Shown: positions 60,812 to 64,000 of the stretch, in pieces
How positions within the stretch are numbered: the first letter of the stretch is position 1
How the letters are laid out: every line of letters begins with the position of its first letter
Assembly (NCBI GenBank): GCA_961205875.1
Contig: OY540809.1
Coordinates: 17,744,267-17,808,266 of the forward strand
Direction: 5' to 3'
Length of the DNA stretch: 64,000 nt
Origin: Sialis fuliginosa
Taxonomy: Eukaryota > Arthropoda > Insecta > Megaloptera > Sialidae
Program-made: the position numbers and the translations under genes
The notes under the pieces: model-generated
What the model saw: the letters and a program-made list of their open reading frames with translations, nothing else
What the model was told of the DNA's origin: nothing
Databases searched by the model: none

Positions 60812-61189
60812 AAGGCTTCGAACCGTTATTTTTTTCGTTTCGGTTTTCGTTCCGGTTCGAGCAAAAAAATTTATTTCGGTTCGGTTCCGGTTTTCGTTCC
60901 GCAAAAAATAACGGTTTTTTCGGTTTTCGGTTCAGCTCCGAGTGATTAATTAAAAAAAAAATTATTTGTATTAAAAAAAAATGTTCTACCATAATTTAGA
61001 ATATTTTATAGTACTTGTATGATAGTCCGAACGACAACTGAAGTGGGAAATAAGATCATGTTAACGCACGTATTTTAACATGTACTGAACCGTAAAAACC
61101 GATATTTTTATTTCGGTTCTGTTCCGGTTTTCGTTCCGGAAAAAAATAACGGTTTTCCGGTTTTCGGTTCAGTTCCGGTTCGAAGCCTT
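60812..61189. mobile_element. MITE-like element built of CGGTT/TTCGG repeats (about 378 bp)
   Basis: The ends AAGGCTTCGAACCG and CGGTTCGAAGCCTT are 14-bp perfect inverted repeats. Much of each half is made of 'ttcggttttcgttccgg' type repeats, present twice in direct orientation. The B-box-like ggttcgaagcc is part of the terminal repeat and not a tRNA. The open frame on the - strand is low complexity. Confidence 0.55.
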
Positions 61190-61307
61190 ATTATTAACAA
61201 TTGGTTTATATGACCTTGACGCATACGTGTTAAGTAGAAATCACCGTTCTAAAAGCAGTGATGATAATTGTACTTCATAAATTGCATAGTATTTACATTA
61301 TTATATA

Positions 61308-62265
61308 CACTCCGCAACAAAATTATCGCAACAACAATTTTCATTGAAATTTTATCAATTTTCAAATGCTTGTATTTCCGTCAATTTTGATCGTATGGAG
61401 ACGAATTTTTTTTTGTTTTCTTGGAAATTTTCTCTAGTTTAAGCTTATATATATTTTGAATAGGTTCAAGTCAGTGCCGAGTCAGTATTGTTTAATTAAG
61501 CGTACCACCTTTTATTACTGAAAAAAATGGATCGTTCAAACGTGTACCTGGACTACAGTGAAACTACAATGAAATTTATATCACTGTAAAGTACTCTTTT
61601 CGACGAGTAATTAAAAAAAAAAGAGTTCTCTGCGATTTTTTTTGAGCCCTGTAGGCCGTTTTAAATATATTTTTCCGTATTTAGCCAATACCGCCAACAT
61701 GTGCATTAAATAGAGTTTGGAGTCATTAAATACTGTGGAAGTGACGAGCCACGGGGTCCCTTTGTTTAGAAACATTATAAACAATCGGCCCTTTTCAGGG
61801 TCAAATGATACGTTAAATCCGACCAACAACCTCCTCGCGGTACGTATTGGGTAATGCTGATGTTGGCGGTATTGGCTAAATACGGAAAAATAAATATCTT
61901 TAAAACGGCCTACAGGGCTCAAAAAAAATCGCAGAGAACTCTTTTTTTTTTTTTAATTACTCGTCGAAAAGAGTACTTTACAGTGATATAAATTTCATTG
62001 GGAGAAAAAAATTACTGTTGTCCAGGTACACGTTTGAACGATCCATTTTTTTCAGTAATAAAAGGTGGTACGCTTAATTAAAGAATACTGACTCGGCACT
62101 GACTTGAACCTATTTAAAATATATATAGGCTTAAACTAGAGAAAATTTCCAAGAAAACAAAAAAAAATTCGTCTCCATACGATCAAAATTGACGGAGATA
62201 CAAGCATTTGAAAATTGATAAAATTTCAATGAAAATTGTTGTTGCGATAATTTTGTTGCGGAGTG
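61308..62265. mobile_element. Tc1/mariner-type snapback element (958 bp)
   Basis: CACTCCGCAACAAAATTATC and its complement terminate the element, flanked by TA (61306-61307, 62266-62267). The arms (about 61308-61705 and 61868-62265) are near-identical reverse complements of about 400 bp. The core of about 160 bp has no recognisable transposase. The 103-codon frame crossing it is composed of arm and core and is not a gene. Confidence 0.75.
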
Positions 62266-62682
62266 TATTTATTAGCATTGTTTTAAAATCTCTAACAAAT
62301 TCATAACGATTTGACACTTCGCAGATAGTATTAGGTTAGCTTTTGCAATAGAGAAAATTCTTTATAATACCCAACATTTGTAAGTTCCAGTTGTGTGGAC
62401 TAATATCACATTTTAATTCATATTTCATAATATGTACAATTAAAAAAAAGTTATTTAATTAATTTTTTTTCTTGAAAATTTTGTTACTGTCATGAATATG
62501 GGGTAAATAGTTGTTTAATGTTCAGAATAGGTACAGGAGATACGATAAATATACTTATAATTAGGTACAATAGTGACACCCTTTCGTACTTACAAATACT
62601 TGTAATATTAAATATTTTTATTTTTTTTGGTGATTTTTAAATAATGTATTACCCTTTTCACCGGCTGTGCACTTCTCTAATA

Positions 62683-63963
62683 CCGTAAACCGGGGTTACT
62701 TTGCTCCACTTTTATGATTATTTTTTAAAACTCTATAGAAATAAATAGAAAAATCGATAGAAGTGACTTTTTGCCGTTTAGTACTTATATATGGGATCTA
62801 ATACAACATATTCACATGGTCACTTATTTGATAAATAGTAAAGTAATGTTTAATTTTTTTTGTTGAAAAGTGGAGCTAAGTTTCCCATAGGCCGGGGTTA
62901 CTTTGCTCCATTCTATAGTTTTTCATTATAACGCCACTATTTAAGTAGATAGAGCAAAGTTAAGCATGTGTTTTATCGACTTTTATCCGGGGTTCATGTC
63001 TGTTCAAAAAAATTCCAAATATTATACCTAAGGATTTTGTTTTTATTATAAAAAAATGAAACTACATTTATTCATTAAAAAATTAAAATAAATCGCACAA
63101 AACAATTTTTTTTAAATAGCCAACAGTGTATTAAGTTTGAATTAAGAATAAATGTTAAATCTGGAACGGAAAAAAACCCTCTTAGAGATTTGCTTGGAAG
63201 GCTTAATGAAGCCTATGGCATCAGACCATGTTTCAAGGGCCATTTCCAAATTGTTCTTCTTGGTATTTTATAGATTTGTTCTGCTCTTCTATGTGAAATA
63301 TCACCTCTTTTTATTTCATTTAAGCATTGTTGCAAGGCTTCAGGTGTATAATCACAATACCGCCTTGACTTTGACACCAGCTATCTTTTATAGTTTCTGG
63401 CATTTCTGTAACCAAAAAACGTAAATAAATATAAAAAATAAAAAATATAAGAACCAATAATGCATTTGAATTAGGTATTATTATTCAAAATGTAACTTAA
63501 AATTGTTTCCTCTCTGAATTTTAACGTCTTTCGGGGTTACTTTGTCTGGAGCAAAGTAACCCCAAAAGACATTAAAATCTGCCAGTTTGGAGAGAAAATA
63601 ATTTTAGGTTATTTAGTATCATCAAGGAATGGTAACTTCATCTACAACATTATAATAAAAGGATATAAAAACTAATTTATAAACACTTACTTGATAGTCA
63701 TGAAGAGGAACCGCCACATACACCAAATTTTGCACATTAAAAAAAATATAGTTTTATCGACCACCACTTCACTGACTAGCTGTTTCTTTAATAATGAACA
63801 TACACCGATATTTTAGGCTACAATCATATTACAAAACAACCCTTAATAACTTACATTTTGTTTGGTAGAATATGTATCATGTATAACCGTAAAACTACAT
63901 TGAAACTCTTTTACTAATGGAGCAAAGTAACCCCCACCGGCGCACAGTAACCCCGGTTTACGG
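62683..63963 (-). mobile_element. Pogo-like element with residual psq-type HTH (1,281 bp)
   Basis: The ends CCGTAAACCGGGGTTACT and its complement are flanked by TA (62681-62682, 63964-63965). The motif ggggttactttgctcc recurs inside in both orientations (near 62891, 63535 and 63920). On the - strand, 63350-63246 encodes YTPEALQQCLNEIKRG, D and ISHRRAEQIYKIPRRTIW, a pipsqueak-type HTH as found at the N-terminus of pogo/Tigger-like transposases. The rest of the transposase is absent, so the copy is non-autonomous. The + strand frame here is an antisense shadow. Confidence 0.7.
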
Positions 63964-63991
63964 TAGTTTGAATTGTGTTTTTTTTTTACAG

Positions 63992-64000
63992 GGCAGCAGG
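63992..64000 (+). CDS. Possible next exon of the 29.6-kb gene (cut by window end)
   Basis: A poly-T tract and acag precede GGCAGCAGG. Joined in phase 1 to the donor at 30452 or 49818 it would read G-Q-Q. The acceptor lies 28 bp beyond the pogo-like element. Only nine bases are visible, so this is tentative. Confidence 0.25.

Larger units (their letters stand above)
30452..63991 (+). other. Presumed giant intron (about 33.5 kb) of the 29.6-kb gene
   Basis: No conserved coding exon is recognisable between the donor at 30452 and an acceptor (poly-T then acag) at 63991. The interval carries the dispersed repeats listed separately. The following pieces show nothing I can name: 30452-31700, 32110-32990, 33690-34480, 35835-36840, 38635-40535, 41185-41490, 44800-46220, 46370-46730, 47970-48280, 48760-49190, 50175-51760, 53165-53750, 55305-56120, 57135-58470 (apart from a hAT-like CAGGG..GTCAGGGAA phrase at 57728-57880), 58825-59570 and 62270-62680. 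That this is one intron is inference. Confidence 0.4.

Noticed and set aside
61180-61190. GGTTCGAAGCC as a tRNA B box
   Set aside because: It is part of a 14-bp terminal inverted repeat. There is no A box or cloverleaf around it.
63152-63424. 90-codon + strand frame as a gene
   Set aside because: It is antisense to the psq-type HTH of the pogo-like element.

Overview
The window is AT-rich, intron-containing animal DNA, most likely from an insect. Two conserved host genes are readable, together with the first exons of a third gene, a very large load of small DNA transposons, RTE-like LINE 3' ends and simple repeats. The order of insect cannot be fixed from the sequence. No tRNA, rRNA, CRISPR, LTR element or virus-like element was recognised.

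Layout. 1-5.4 kb: RAD23, a complete six-exon gene on the + strand (352 aa; proteasome shuttle and excision-repair factor). 5.4-7.4 kb: convergent intergenic DNA with small palindromic repeats. 7.4-7.94 kb: TSR2, a complete two-exon gene on the - strand (149 aa; escort of ribosomal protein eS26). 8.0-28.46 kb: two giant foldback elements, FB-1 (8,755 bp) and FB-2 (11,249 bp), only 434 bp apart. Each is flanked by its own perfect 9-bp target duplication. Each has arms of about 3.8-4.5 kb built from tandem units of about 1.26 kb. Each arm carries one internally deleted mariner-like element near its outer end. FB-2 is also split by a 1,359-bp hAT-like insertion that holds a PIF/Harbinger-type MITE. 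The features fit the Foldback/MULE type of element; no transposase is present.

28.5-64 kb: at 29.6 kb a short exon starts a third gene on the + strand, with a second exon at 30.4 kb. A possible next exon starts at the last bases of the window, which would make an intron of about 33.5 kb. That interval holds a candidate alternative first exon at 49.7 kb in the same splice phase, a strong CpG-rich island at 58.5 kb, and a series of dispersed repeats (RTE-type 3' ends, PIF/Harbinger, hAT, Tc1/mariner and pogo-like elements), several with clear target duplications.

TSR2 and the 29.6-kb gene are divergent. Without the two foldbacks and their target duplications their start codons would lie about 1.6 kb apart, so the foldbacks have expanded a compact head-to-head gene pair about thirteen-fold.
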